NCBI RefSeq assembly: GCF_034259425.1
Contig: NZ_JAXIVU010000005.1
Coordinates: 88,546 to 152,545, forward strand
Reading direction: 5' to 3'
Origin: Denitrificimonas halotolerans
GTDB taxonomy: Bacteria; Pseudomonadota; Gammaproteobacteria; Pseudomonadales; Pseudomonadaceae
DNA: 64,000 bases
The notes below the pieces were generated by a model. That model worked only from the letters and a program-made list of their open reading frames with translations, did no database searches and was not told where the DNA came from. The position numbers were made by a program, and so were the translations under genes. Shown one piece after another: positions 18,206 to 27,034 of the stretch; the stretch's first letter is position 1; every line of letters starts with the position of its first letter.

Positions 18206-18844
18206 GTGTCTGATGTATATCTTGAAACCATTGATTTAGCCTGTGAACGCGATTGGCGACCGCTGTTTGAACACTTAAATATTAGTGTGAAACCTAAGGA
18301 TATGCTGCAAGTGAGCGGTCCTAATGGGAGTGGTAAAACTAGCCTACTGCGCTTGATGTCAGGTTTAATGCAGCCGACAGCGGGTGAGGTTTTAGTTAAG
18401 GGGCGTCGTATTCAGCAGCAGCGCGGTGAATTGGCTTCCAATCTTTTATGGATAGGCCACGCAGCAGGTATTAAGGGAGTGTTAACTGCGGAAGAGAATT
18501 TGGCCTGGTTATCAGCTTTGCATCATAAAGCAAACTATGAGCAGATTTGGCGTGCTTTAGCTGCTGTTGGCTTGGCAGGTTTTGAGGATGTGCCTTGTTA
18601 TACTTTGTCAGCAGGTCAGCAGCGTCGCGTAGCTTTGGCGCGCTTATATTTAGAATCTGCTCCGGCATTGTGGATTCTTGATGAGCCTTTTACTGCTTTA
18701 GACAAACAAGCAGTTACCCAGTTAGAGCTGCATTTGGCTGCGCATTGTAATAAAGGCGGTATGGTGGTTTTTACTACTCACCATCCAATCCAAAATGTAC
18801 CTGATACCTTTCGTGAATTGGATTTAGGACGGGCCATCGAGTGA
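18206..18844 (+). CDS. ccmA: Cytochrome c maturation ABC transporter ATPase CcmA
   Basis: ATP-binding subunit of the CcmABCD system that releases heme-loaded CcmE. 212 residues with Walker A GPNGSGKTSLL, signature LSAGQQRRVALARL and Walker B LWILDEPFTALD. The GTG start at 18206 gives the family-like N-terminus (SDVYLETIDLACERDWR); a TTG 27 bp upstream is also in frame. First gene of a tightly packed nine-gene ccm operon. Confidence 0.93.
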   Translation: MSDVYLETIDLACERDWRPLFEHLNISVKPKDMLQVSGPNGSGKTSLLRLMSGLMQPTAGEVLVKGRRIQQQRGELASNLLWIGHAAGIKGVLTAEENLAWLSALHHKANYEQIWRALAAVGLAGFEDVPCYTLSAGQQRRVALARLYLESAPALWILDEPFTALDKQAVTQLELHLAAHCNKGGMVVFTTHHPIQNVPDTFRELDLGRAIE

Positions 18845-19512
18845 GCAATGTTTTTATATTGATGCTGTTACGTGAAACGCGCATTGTTTTTCGACGTCCA
18901 GCAGAGCTAGTCAATCCGTTGGTGTTTTTTACCATTGTGATTGCATTGTTTCCCTTGGCTGTGGGGCCAGAAACACAGCTGCTGCAAACTTTATCACCAG
19001 GCTTGATCTGGGTGGCTGCTTTATTGGCAGTATTATTATCACTGGATGGGTTGTTTCGTAGTGATTTTGAGGATGGCTCGCTAGAGCAGTGGGTTGTCTC
19101 ACCGCATCCTTTAGTCTTGTTGGTATTGGCTAAAGTCTTGGCTCATTGGTTGTACTGTGGTCTGGCTTTGGTGATGTTATCGCCTTTGTTAGCCATAATG
19201 CTTGGTTTGCCTGGGGATCGCATCCCAACATTGTTATTATCGCTGTTATTGGGTACGCCAGTGTTGAGTTTACTGGGTGCTGTAGGTGCGGCCTTAACCG
19301 TGGGGTTAAAACGTGGAGGAATATTGTTGGCATTATTGATTTTGCCGTTATACATTCCCGTGCTGATTTTAGGTAGTGGTGTGATGCAAGCAGCATTACA
19401 TGGCCTACCAACGGCGGGCTACTTATTGTGGATGGCAGCTTTGATGATGTTTACGTTAACCTTAGCACCTTTTGCTATTGCTGCAGGTTTGCGTATCAGT
19501 GTAGGCGAATAG
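18841..19512 (+). CDS. ccmB: Heme exporter protein B, membrane subunit
   Basis: Membrane partner of CcmA; 223 residues with six predicted helices. The N-terminus FILMLLRETRIVFRRPAELVNPLVFF is typical of CcmB. It starts at a GTG overlapping the ccmA stop by 4 bp, so translation is coupled. Confidence 0.94.
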   Translation: MSNVFILMLLRETRIVFRRPAELVNPLVFFTIVIALFPLAVGPETQLLQTLSPGLIWVAALLAVLLSLDGLFRSDFEDGSLEQWVVSPHPLVLLVLAKVLAHWLYCGLALVMLSPLLAIMLGLPGDRIPTLLLSLLLGTPVLSLLGAVGAALTVGLKRGGILLALLILPLYIPVLILGSGVMQAALHGLPTAGYLLWMAALMMFTLTLAPFAIAAGLRISVGE

Positions 19513-19612
19513 AACTCAATCGCAGGTTGAGTGTGACAATACGCTGCATCAATTGCAGTGATAAGTTAGCATAAACTTGCATAAATGATATTGATGATTT
19601 GTGAGTATCTTG

Positions 19613-20368
19613 ATGAATTGGACGTGGTTTCATAAGCTCGGATCGCCCAAATGGTTTTACCAAATAAGTGGCCGCTGGCTGCCTTGGCTCAGTGTTTGTG
19701 CTGCTTTGTTGATCATGGTTGGTCTTGTGCTGGGGCTAGCCTTTGCTCCGCCTGACTATCAGCAAGGTAACAGTTTTCGAATTATTTACTTGCATGTGCC
19801 GGCAGCATTCTTAGCTCAGTCTACTTATATCTCGCTAGCTATAGCAGGTGTAGTAGGCTTGGTTTGGAAAATGAAGATTGCTGATATAGCAATCCAACAA
19901 GCAGCTCCGATTGGTGCTTGGATGACAGTTATTGCATTAGCAACTGGGGCAATCTGGGGGAAACCAACATGGGGGGCTTGGTGGGTTTGGGATGCACGCT
20001 TAACTGCAATGCTCATTCTATTGTTCTTGTATTTTGGGATTATTGCTTTAGGACATGCTATTAGCAATCGTGATAGTGCCGCTAAAGCTTGCGCTATTTT
20101 AGCAATTGTTGGTGTTGTTAATATTCCCATCATCAAATACTCAGTAGACTGGTGGAATACGTTGCACCAGCCAGCTACATTTACGGTGACTAAAAAGCCG
20201 ACCATGCCGATAGAAATGTGGCTGCCGCTGTTAATCATGACTATTGGCTTCTATTGTTTTTTCGCTGCTGTACTGCTAGTGCGTATGCGCCTTGAAGTAT
20301 TACGTCGAGAGTCGCGTACACGTTGGGCGCAAGAGGAAGTTGCACGGCAGATTGGGAGAGGTGTATGA
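19613..20368 (+). CDS. ccmC: Heme transport/attachment protein CcmC
   Basis: Inner-membrane protein that attaches heme to CcmE. 251 residues, six membrane helices and the Trp-rich WWD motif (WGAWWVWDARLT) with flanking His residues (IIYLHVPAAF; WWNTLHQPATF). The ATG giving MNWTWFHKLGSPKWF matches the family start; a GTG 12 bp upstream is possible. About 100 bp separates it from ccmB, with no obvious terminator between. Confidence 0.95.
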   Translation: MNWTWFHKLGSPKWFYQISGRWLPWLSVCAALLIMVGLVLGLAFAPPDYQQGNSFRIIYLHVPAAFLAQSTYISLAIAGVVGLVWKMKIADIAIQQAAPIGAWMTVIALATGAIWGKPTWGAWWVWDARLTAMLILLFLYFGIIALGHAISNRDSAAKACAILAIVGVVNIPIIKYSVDWWNTLHQPATFTVTKKPTMPIEMWLPLLIMTIGFYCFFAAVLLVRMRLEVLRRESRTRWAQEEVARQIGRGV

Positions 20369-20541
20369 GTTTTGATTCGTTCGCTGAGTTTTTAGCGATG
20401 GGTAATCATGGCGTTTATGTCTGGTCAGCCTACGGCATTGGTTTTGTGATTTTATTGTTGAACGTGGTTTCGCCGTTATTGGCCCGTCAACGTTACTTTA
20501 AGAATGAGGCGCGTCGTTTGCGTCGGGAGGCTCAACAGTGA
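20365..20541 (+). CDS. ccmD: Heme exporter protein D
   Basis: 58-residue single-pass membrane protein needed to release heme-CcmE from CcmABC. Typical FLAMGNHGVYVWSAYG motif, one helix and a basic Arg-rich tail. Start ATG overlaps the ccmC stop (ATGA), and the stop overlaps the ccmE GTG. Confidence 0.93.
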   Translation: MSFDSFAEFLAMGNHGVYVWSAYGIGFVILLLNVVSPLLARQRYFKNEARRLRREAQQ

Positions 20542-21005
20542 ATCCAGTTCGTAAAAAACGTTTAATCATTGTTTTAGCGATTCTATTGGGTGTGGCGGCA
20601 ACAGTGGGGCTTGGTTTGGCTGCACTCAAACAGAATATCAATCTGTTCTACACTCCAACAGAAATTGCCAATGGTGATGCCCCTCAAGATATTCGTATTC
20701 GTGCGGGAGGATTGGTGAAAGATGGATCAGTGACACGAAGTGAAGATACTTTGACCGTAGACTTTATTGTCACTGATGGTGATGCCGAGGTGACTATTCA
20801 GTATCGTGGCATCTTGCCTGACCTATTTCGTGAAGGTCAGGGGATTGTGGCAATGGGACGCTTAAACACTGATGGTGTACTGATCGCTGATGAAGTGTTA
20901 GCTAAGCATGATGAAAACTATATGCCACCTGAAGTGAGTAGTGCGCTAGAGAAGACCGGCATGCTAAAGCACTATGAAGATGGTCAAAAGGAAGCAAATA
21001 AATGA
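20538..21005 (+). CDS. ccmE: Periplasmic heme chaperone CcmE
   Basis: 155 residues: N-terminal membrane anchor (LIIVLAILLGVAATVGLGLAAL) and a periplasmic beta-barrel. The covalent heme ligand is H124 in AKHDENYMPPEV, with the axial Tyr Y128. GTG start overlaps ccmD; the end overlaps ccmF by 4 bp. Confidence 0.96.
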   Translation: MNPVRKKRLIIVLAILLGVAATVGLGLAALKQNINLFYTPTEIANGDAPQDIRIRAGGLVKDGSVTRSEDTLTVDFIVTDGDAEVTIQYRGILPDLFREGQGIVAMGRLNTDGVLIADEVLAKHDENYMPPEVSSALEKTGMLKHYEDGQKEANK

Positions 21006-23005
21006 GTAATGCGGCGATGTATGTGCCGGAGTTGGGGCATTTAGCGTTGATCCTTGCATTGTGCTTCTCTGTTGTGCAGTCATTTTTTCCTTTAGTGGGA
21101 GCATGGCGCGGTGATCACCGTTGGATGAGCTTAGGGCAGCCTGCAGCTTGGGGACAATTCTTATTTTTGTTGTTCTCTTTTGCTTGCTTGACATGGTCAT
21201 TTATGGTTGATGACTTCTCTGTCGTTTACGTTGCCTCCAACTCAAACAGTGCTTTACCTTGGTACTATAAATTTAGTGCTGTATGGGGGGCTCACGAAGG
21301 TTCACTATTGTTATGGGCCGCTATTTTAGCGGGCTGGACCTTTGCAGTTGCGGTGTTCTCGCGTCAGCTACCTGAAGAAATGCTGGCGCGAGTGCTATCA
21401 GTGATGGGCATGATTAGTATTGGCTTCTTGTTATTCTTGATTGTGACGTCCAACCCCTTTGAGCGTATTTTGCCGCAAATGCCGGCCGATGGTCGTGATC
21501 TTAATCCCTTGCTGCAAGACTTCGGTTTAGTGATTCACCCCCCAATGCTATATATGGGGTACGTGGGTTTCTCTGTTGCTTTTGCTTTTGCTATTGCGGC
21601 GCTGTTAGGCGGTAAGCTTGATGCGGCTTGGGCGCGTTGGTCTCGCCCATGGACTTTAATTGCTTGGGCGTTTTTAGGTATAGGTATTGCATTGGGCTCA
21701 TGGTGGGCATACTACGAGTTAGGTTGGGGCGGATGGTGGTTCTGGGACCCTGTTGAAAACGCATCCTTCATGCCGTGGTTAGTAGGTACCGCTTTAATTC
21801 ATTCATTAGCAGTGACGGAAAAACGTGGTGTATTTAAAAATTGGACGGTGTTGTTAGCTATTGCCGCGTTTTCGCTGAGTTTATTAGGTACATTCTTAGT
21901 ACGTTCTGGCGTTTTGACTTCAGTGCATGCATTCGCAGCGGATCCTGAGCGCGGTATTTTCATTCTGATTTTCCTACTCGCGGTTGTCGGTGCGTCCTTG
22001 ACCTTGTTTGTATTGCGGGCTCCTGTGGTAAAAAGTAAGGTGGGCTTTGGGTTTTGGTCTAAAGAAACCTTGTTGCTGATTAACAACATTATCTTGGTTG
22101 TAGCTACAGCAATGGTATTGCTGGGCACTTTGTATCCGTTGATTCTCGACTCTTTAACAGGTGCTAAACTGTCTGTAGGGCCACCGTATTTTAATGCCTT
22201 ATTTGTACCTCTAATGGCAATTTTGATGCTAGCAATGGGGGTTGGGATCATTACTCGTTGGAAAAACACGCCGGGCAAGTGGCTATTTAATATGCTTGGC
22301 CCTGTGTTACTGCTTAGCGCGGTCTTGGCCGGTATCGGCAGTGTGCTGTATCGTGACTTCAATATAGCCGTGTTAGCATTGTTTTTCCTTTGTGTATGGG
22401 TGTTGCTCGCTAGTGTGCGTGATGTTTTGGACAAAACTCGTCATAAAGGTTTATGGCGTGGTATGCGTTCACTCAATCGTAGTTACTGGGGAATGCAATT
22501 AGGCCATTTGGGGTTAGTGTTTATGGCTGTAGGAGTGGTTTTGTCCAGTCAGTATAGCGATGAGCGAGACTTGAAAATGGCACCAGGTGACTCTTTAGAA
22601 ATGGGCGGTTATCGCTTTGTTTTTGAAGGTGCTGAACATTATGAAGGGCCCAACTTCATTTCAGATAAAGGCAGTGTTCGCGTGTATGAAAATAACCGTG
22701 AGATTGCTTTGCTGCATCCGGAAAAGCGTTTGTATATTGTGCAGCAGATGCCTATGACGGAGGCGGGTATTGATCCTGGTTTTACACGTGATTTATATGT
22801 TGCTATGGGTGAACCATTAGAGAATGGTGCTTGGGCGATTCGTGTGCATATCAAACCTTTTGTCCGCTGGATTTGGTTAGGTGGATTTTTGACTGCATTT
22901 GGTGGGTTGTTATCGGCTATGGATCGACGTTATCGCGTTAAGGTGACGAAAAAAGTTAAAGAAGCTTTAGGTGTGGCTGAGAAAGGAAAAACAACACATG
23001 TCTAA
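21002..23005 (+). CDS. ccmF: Cytochrome c heme lyase subunit CcmF
   Basis: 667-residue polytopic protein that ligates heme to apocytochrome c together with CcmH/CcmI. The WWD domain (GWGGWWFWDPVENASFMPW) and conserved His residues (GAHEGSLLLW, VIHPPMLYMGY) are present. A large periplasmic domain near residues 510-610 precedes the last helix. Overlaps ccmE by 4 bp and ccmG by 8 bp. Confidence 0.97.
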   Translation: MSNAAMYVPELGHLALILALCFSVVQSFFPLVGAWRGDHRWMSLGQPAAWGQFLFLLFSFACLTWSFMVDDFSVVYVASNSNSALPWYYKFSAVWGAHEGSLLLWAAILAGWTFAVAVFSRQLPEEMLARVLSVMGMISIGFLLFLIVTSNPFERILPQMPADGRDLNPLLQDFGLVIHPPMLYMGYVGFSVAFAFAIAALLGGKLDAAWARWSRPWTLIAWAFLGIGIALGSWWAYYELGWGGWWFWDPVENASFMPWLVGTALIHSLAVTEKRGVFKNWTVLLAIAAFSLSLLGTFLVRSGVLTSVHAFAADPERGIFILIFLLAVVGASLTLFVLRAPVVKSKVGFGFWSKETLLLINNIILVVATAMVLLGTLYPLILDSLTGAKLSVGPPYFNALFVPLMAILMLAMGVGIITRWKNTPGKWLFNMLGPVLLLSAVLAGIGSVLYRDFNIAVLALFFLCVWVLLASVRDVLDKTRHKGLWRGMRSLNRSYWGMQLGHLGLVFMAVGVVLSSQYSDERDLKMAPGDSLEMGGYRFVFEGAEHYEGPNFISDKGSVRVYENNREIALLHPEKRLYIVQQMPMTEAGIDPGFTRDLYVAMGEPLENGAWAIRVHIKPFVRWIWLGGFLTAFGGLLSAMDRRYRVKVTKKVKEALGVAEKGKTTHV

Positions 23006-23537
23006 AACACGTTTAATAGCTGTATTTGGCGTTTTAATTGGTGTGGCTTTGTTTGCTGCGATGGCTTTGTTTGGGATTAATAATGATCCGAGCAAATTGC
23101 CATCGGCGCTTAAAGGGAAGTTGTTCCCAGAGTTCTCAGCGCCTACGGTCCATGATGCCGAAAAGATCATTACTCGCGACGATATGATTGGTCGTCCTGC
23201 GTTGGTCAATGTATGGGCAACTTGGTGTGTGGAATGTAAAATTGAGCACCCGGTTTTTAATGAGTTAGCTCGACAGGGTGTGGTGATTCATGGCATTAAC
23301 TACAAGGATGACAATGCCGAAGCACAGCGCTGGCTTGAGGACTTTCTTAATCCTTATCAGTTAAATATCAGTGACCCTAAAGGCCGCTTAGGTTTTGATT
23401 TAGGGGTGTATGGTGCGCCAGAAACTTTCTTTATTGATAAGCACGGTTATATTGTGCACCGCCATACCGGGGTGATTGATGAACGTATGTGGCAGGAGAA
23501 ATTTGCAGCCATGTATCAGGAGTTACTCGACGAATGA
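22998..23537 (+). CDS. ccmG: Thiol:disulfide interchange protein CcmG (DsbE)
   Basis: Membrane-tethered thioredoxin-fold reductase that keeps apocytochrome c CXXCH cysteines reduced. 179 residues, N-terminal anchor, active site WATWCVECKIEHP, cis-Pro region YGAPETFFID. ATG at 22998 follows AAAGG; the in-frame ATG at 22971 is too early. Overlaps ccmF and ccmH. Confidence 0.95.
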   Translation: MSKTRLIAVFGVLIGVALFAAMALFGINNDPSKLPSALKGKLFPEFSAPTVHDAEKIITRDDMIGRPALVNVWATWCVECKIEHPVFNELARQGVVIHGINYKDDNAEAQRWLEDFLNPYQLNISDPKGRLGFDLGVYGAPETFFIDKHGYIVHRHTGVIDERMWQEKFAAMYQELLDE

Positions 23538-24004
23538 AGCGCCTTGTTTATGTTTTAGGTTTATTGCTTGCTTGCTTAGGGACAGCACAAGCCTCCATTG
23601 ATACCTATGAGTTTTCTACGCAGGCTGAGCGCGAGCGTTATCGTACTTTGGTTGAAGAATTGCGCTGCCCTAAGTGTCAAAACCAAAACATTGCAGATTC
23701 GGATGCACCCATTGCGATGGATATGCGTGATGAGATCTATAGCAAGCTTGAGGCTGGCCAAAGTGATGAAGAAATCATTGGTTTTCTAGTTGAGCGTTAT
23801 GGTGATTTTGTGCGCTATAAGCCACCAGTGAACAGTAAGACTGTGATTCTCTGGTATGGTCCCGCTGCATTTTTAGCTTTTGGCTTGCTGATGGTGGTGA
23901 TTATTTTAATGCGTCGTCGCCGTTCTGTTGTGGCTAAGCAAGATCAGAGCTTATCGAGTGACGAACAGGCACGTCTATCAGATATTCTTAAGCAGTATAA
24001 GTAG
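23534..24004 (+). CDS. ccmH: Cytochrome c maturation protein CcmH (CycL)
   Basis: 156 residues: signal peptide (MKRLVYVLGLLLACLGTAQA), redox motif LRCPKCQNQNIADSDAP, three-helix domain and a C-terminal membrane anchor (ILWYGPAAFLAFGLLMVVII). Passes electrons to apocytochrome c within the CcmFHI lyase. ATG overlaps the ccmG stop. Confidence 0.95.
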   Translation: MKRLVYVLGLLLACLGTAQASIDTYEFSTQAERERYRTLVEELRCPKCQNQNIADSDAPIAMDMRDEIYSKLEAGQSDEEIIGFLVERYGDFVRYKPPVNSKTVILWYGPAAFLAFGLLMVVIILMRRRRSVVAKQDQSLSSDEQARLSDILKQYK

Positions 24005-24018
24005 GATACCCCATCGTT

Positions 24019-25242
24019 ATGACACAGTTTTGGATTTACGCAGTACTGCTACTGGTCGCTGCATTATTTATATTGCTTTGGCCTGTACTCCGCGTTCGTA
24101 AAGATCAGTCAGAGGAAGACCGTACAGCTCTAAATATTGCTTTGTATGAAGAGCATATTGCTGAGCTTGAGGCGCAGCATGCCAGCGGTGCACTGTCTGC
24201 GGAAAAGCTCGCTGAAGGTCGACTTGAAGCTGACCGTGAATTGCTTGAGGACACTAAAGAGGGGCGTCCGCGGCAAAGTGCAAACTTAGGCACAGCATTA
24301 CCTTTACTGGCCGCATTATTGGTCCCAGTAGCTGGTATAGGCTTGTACTTTGTTTGGGGGGCAAGTGATAAAGTCGCCTTAACTTTGAGTCTAGCCGAAG
24401 AGCCAAAGTCATTAGAAGAAATGATTGGGCGTTTAGAAGAAGTGGTTCGTATCCAACCTGAATCAGTGGATGCTTGGTACTTTCTTGGGCGCAATTATAT
24501 GACTCAACAACAGCCACAAAAAGCAGCTGATGCGTTTGAGGAAACGATTACTTTGGTTGGTCGTCAGCCTGATTTGCTCGGTCAATATGCGCAAGCTTTA
24601 TATTTCGCTAATGGCAATCGCTGGAGTGAGCGTTTGCAAGGTTTAGTGGATGAGGCGTTGCGCCAAAATCCAGATGAAGCCACCAGTTTAGGCTTGGTAG
24701 GGATTGCCGCTTTTGAGGCTGGCCGTTATCAAGATGCAGTTGATGCTTGGACACGATTGCAAAAGGGTTTGAATCCGCAAGAGGATTCTTATGGTGCTAT
24801 TCAGACAGGAATTGATCGTGCTCGCGCAGCGTTGGCTAACAGCCCCGATATTGCAGTTCAAGAAGCTGTCATGCCTAGAGATCAGTCAGCGGCTGTTGAT
24901 ACTTATGCTGTACAGGTTGAAGTGGTCTTAGATCAAGCTTTGGTTGATCAGGTCTCAGCTACAGATACAGTGTTTGTTTTTGCGCGTGCGCAAAATGGCC
25001 CGCCAATGCCATTAGCGGCTAAACGTTTATCTGTAGCCGATCTGCCAGTCCGTTTTGCTTTAACTGATGCAGATTCCTTGATGCCAAACTTAAAACTTTC
25101 TAGTGTTGAACGTTTAGAACTCAAGGCTAGTGTTTCCAGTGGCGGTGACGCGATGAATGCACAGTGGGCGAGTCAGTCTGTCATGGTGGATACTAGTAAA
25201 GAGAATGAACCAAGTGTTTTATTAATTGATCAAAAAAACTGA
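24019..25242 (+). CDS. ccmI: Cytochrome c maturation protein CcmI (CycH)
   Basis: 407 residues: N-terminal helix, a cytoplasmic loop beginning DRTALNIALYEEHIAELEAQ, a second helix (LPLLAALLVPVAGIGLYFVW), TPR repeats (about 135-270) and a periplasmic C-terminal domain. Holds apocytochrome c for the lyase. Last gene of the ccm operon; a terminator follows. Confidence 0.93.
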   Translation: MTQFWIYAVLLLVAALFILLWPVLRVRKDQSEEDRTALNIALYEEHIAELEAQHASGALSAEKLAEGRLEADRELLEDTKEGRPRQSANLGTALPLLAALLVPVAGIGLYFVWGASDKVALTLSLAEEPKSLEEMIGRLEEVVRIQPESVDAWYFLGRNYMTQQQPQKAADAFEETITLVGRQPDLLGQYAQALYFANGNRWSERLQGLVDEALRQNPDEATSLGLVGIAAFEAGRYQDAVDAWTRLQKGLNPQEDSYGAIQTGIDRARAALANSPDIAVQEAVMPRDQSAAVDTYAVQVEVVLDQALVDQVSATDTVFVFARAQNGPPMPLAAKRLSVADLPVRFALTDADSLMPNLKLSSVERLELKASVSSGGDAMNAQWASQSVMVDTSKENEPSVLLIDQKN

Positions 25243-25263
25243 TATAAATATTTAAGTACAGTC

Positions 25264-25306
25264 AAGCCGTTTATCTGCATTAGCGATAAGCGGCTTAATT
25301 GTTTTT
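25264..25306 (+). terminator. Terminator of the ccm operon
   Basis: 12-bp stem AAGCCGTTTATC / GATAAGCGGCTT (one A-G mismatch), 9-base loop, then AATTGTTTTT. Confidence 0.85.
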
Positions 25307-25340
25307 ACAGGTACAAATTAAATTCAATACTTGAGCGTTA

Positions 25341-25832
25341 ATGATGAGTAGAAAACTATTGACTGCTGAAGGTTACCAAAAACTCAAAGATGAGCTTGAT
25401 TATTTACTGCGTAAATTACGTCCTGAAATTACCGAAATTGTTTCTTGGGCGGCGAGCTTAGGTGATCGTTCAGAAAATGCTGATTATCAATATAACAAGC
25501 GTAAGCTCCGTGAGATTGATCGTCGCATTCGTCATCTTACCAAGCTTTTTGATGTAGCGGAGGCTGTACCATATAACCCAGTTCAGGAAGGTAAGGTGTT
25601 TTTTGGTGCTTGGGTTGAGTTAGAGAATGAGGAGGGTGAAAGCTTACGTTTTCGTATCGTGGGTGATGAAGAGGTCTATGGGCGTAAAGATTATATTTCA
25701 TTGCGTTCACCTATGGCCAAAGCCTGCTTAGGTAAAAGCGTTGATGACGAGGTTTGTGTACGGACACCTACTGGTGATGCTTATTGGGATGTGGTTAAGA
25801 TTGAGTATAAAGTCGAAAGTGAAGCCGATTGA
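25341..25832 (+). CDS. greB: Transcription elongation factor GreB
   Basis: 163 residues: N-terminal coiled coil with the GreB-type sequence LRPEITEIVSWAASLGDRSENADYQYNKR (acidic tip residues present), then the FKBP-like C-terminal domain (SPMAKACLGKSVDDEV). Stimulates RNA cleavage by backtracked RNA polymerase. ATGs at 25341 and 25344 are both possible. It stands between the ccm terminator and a solo IS right end. Confidence 0.94.
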   Translation: MMSRKLLTAEGYQKLKDELDYLLRKLRPEITEIVSWAASLGDRSENADYQYNKRKLREIDRRIRHLTKLFDVAEAVPYNPVQEGKVFFGAWVELENEEGESLRFRIVGDEEVYGRKDYISLRSPMAKACLGKSVDDEVCVRTPTGDAYWDVVKIEYKVESEAD

Positions 25833-25856
25833 GTGAACCTTTGATACTTCACGATA

Positions 25857-25889
25857 TTCTCCCGCCCTAAAGGGCGGGTAGAGTGTCAA
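25857..25889. repeat. Solo right-end hairpin of a tnpB-type element
   Basis: ATTCTCCCGCCCTAAAGGGCGGGTAGAGTGTCAA: a 7-bp GC stem with a TAAA loop followed by a GTGTCAA end. It parallels the right ends of the long elements (ATCACCGTCCTTTAGGTCGGGGAGGATGTCAA). No tnpB sequence remains. The last base lies next to the cysA stop codon. Confidence 0.55.
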
Positions 25890-27017
25890 TCAAGCGGTCT
25901 TTTTTTTTAATAAAACGAGTTTATTGCTCCAGCTTAGCGCGCGTAAACCATTTTCTGTGTCACTACTAAAGAGCTGTCCAGAGTGGGGTTGAGCGTAGCA
26001 GGTATCACCGCGCTGTGGCTGCCAACTGTTATATTGTGTATGGCTGATGGATACTTCCCACAGGTCAGGGCTGTTCCAACCGATGGGTTCTAATTCAAGG
26101 CGTACTTCAGCGCCAATTAAACTGACAGCTTTAATTTCTAGAGGCAAGTGTGCATCAGCTGAAGGTTGTAAGGTTAAACTCAATTCGTGTGATCGTAGGT
26201 AGAGCTGGCCTGATTCTGCGTGCTCAGCATGTGGAAAAGCAACCCAAGCTTGTCCTTGTTGCAGACGGTTATTATGGACTTGACCTTCAAAGACGTTCAC
26301 ACCGCCTAAAAAGTCGTATACAAAACGACTAGCGGGTTGATGGTATAGCTCTTGGGGAGTAGCTTGTTGTTCAATTTTTCCTTGGCTCATTACTACTACA
26401 CGGTCGGATACTTCGAGTGCTTCTTCTTGATCGTGAGTCACAAACACGCTGGTGAAGCCTAAATCGTCGTGTAGGTCGCGTAGCCAACGGCGTAGCTCTT
26501 TACGTACTTTGGCGTCAAGAGCGCCAAAGGGTTCGTCTAGCAGTAAAACGCGAGGCTGCATGGCCAGTGCACGAGCGAGGGCAATACGTTGCTTCTGCCC
26601 GCCAGACAGTTGACCGGGATAACGTTGAGCTAGGTGTTCCAACTGTACTTTTTCCAACAGTGCAGTAACTTGTTGTTTGATCTGGGATTTACTTGGGCGT
26701 TGTGCTTTAGGCAGAACATCAAGACCAAATGCTATGTTTTCGGCAACAGTCATATGTCGAAAAAGTGCATAATGTTGGAATACAAAACCAACTCTGCGAT
26801 CCCTTACATGTAAATTAGTAACATCTTTACCACTGAATAAAATGTGGCCTTGGTCGGCGCTTTCCAATCCTGCGATGATGCGTAGCAGAGTTGTTTTTCC
26901 GGAGCCTGAAGGACCTAGTAAGCCGACCATTTCGCCTTTGTTGATGGTTAAATCAAGTGGCTTAAGGGCTTGGAAGTCTCCAAACTTTTTACTGACTTGT
27001 TTAATTTGAATGCTCAT
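25890..27017 (-). CDS. cysA: Sulfate/thiosulfate ABC transporter ATPase CysA
   Basis: 375 residues with Walker A GPSGSGKTTLLR, signature LSGGQKQRIALARAL, Walker B VLLLDEPFGALD, H-loop TSVFVTHDQEEALE and a C-terminal TOBE-like domain. Energises sulfate uptake with CysT and CysW. The start was chosen at MSIQIKQ, preceded by AGGTGG; the frame is open 15 codons further upstream. Last gene of sbp-cysT-cysW-cysA. Confidence 0.95.
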   Translation of the reverse strand: MSIQIKQVSKKFGDFQALKPLDLTINKGEMVGLLGPSGSGKTTLLRIIAGLESADQGHILFSGKDVTNLHVRDRRVGFVFQHYALFRHMTVAENIAFGLDVLPKAQRPSKSQIKQQVTALLEKVQLEHLAQRYPGQLSGGQKQRIALARALAMQPRVLLLDEPFGALDAKVRKELRRWLRDLHDDLGFTSVFVTHDQEEALEVSDRVVVMSQGKIEQQATPQELYHQPASRFVYDFLGGVNVFEGQVHNNRLQQGQAWVAFPHAEHAESGQLYLRSHELSLTLQPSADAHLPLEIKAVSLIGAEVRLELEPIGWNSPDLWEVSISHTQYNSWQPQRGDTCYAQPHSGQLFSSDTENGLRALSWSNKLVLLKKKTA

Positions 27018-27034
27018 TTTTATCCACCTGAAAA

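Noticed and set aside
21799..22434. 211-codon minus-strand frame within ccmF
   Set aside because: Low-complexity shadow opposite a well-conserved membrane protein gene.
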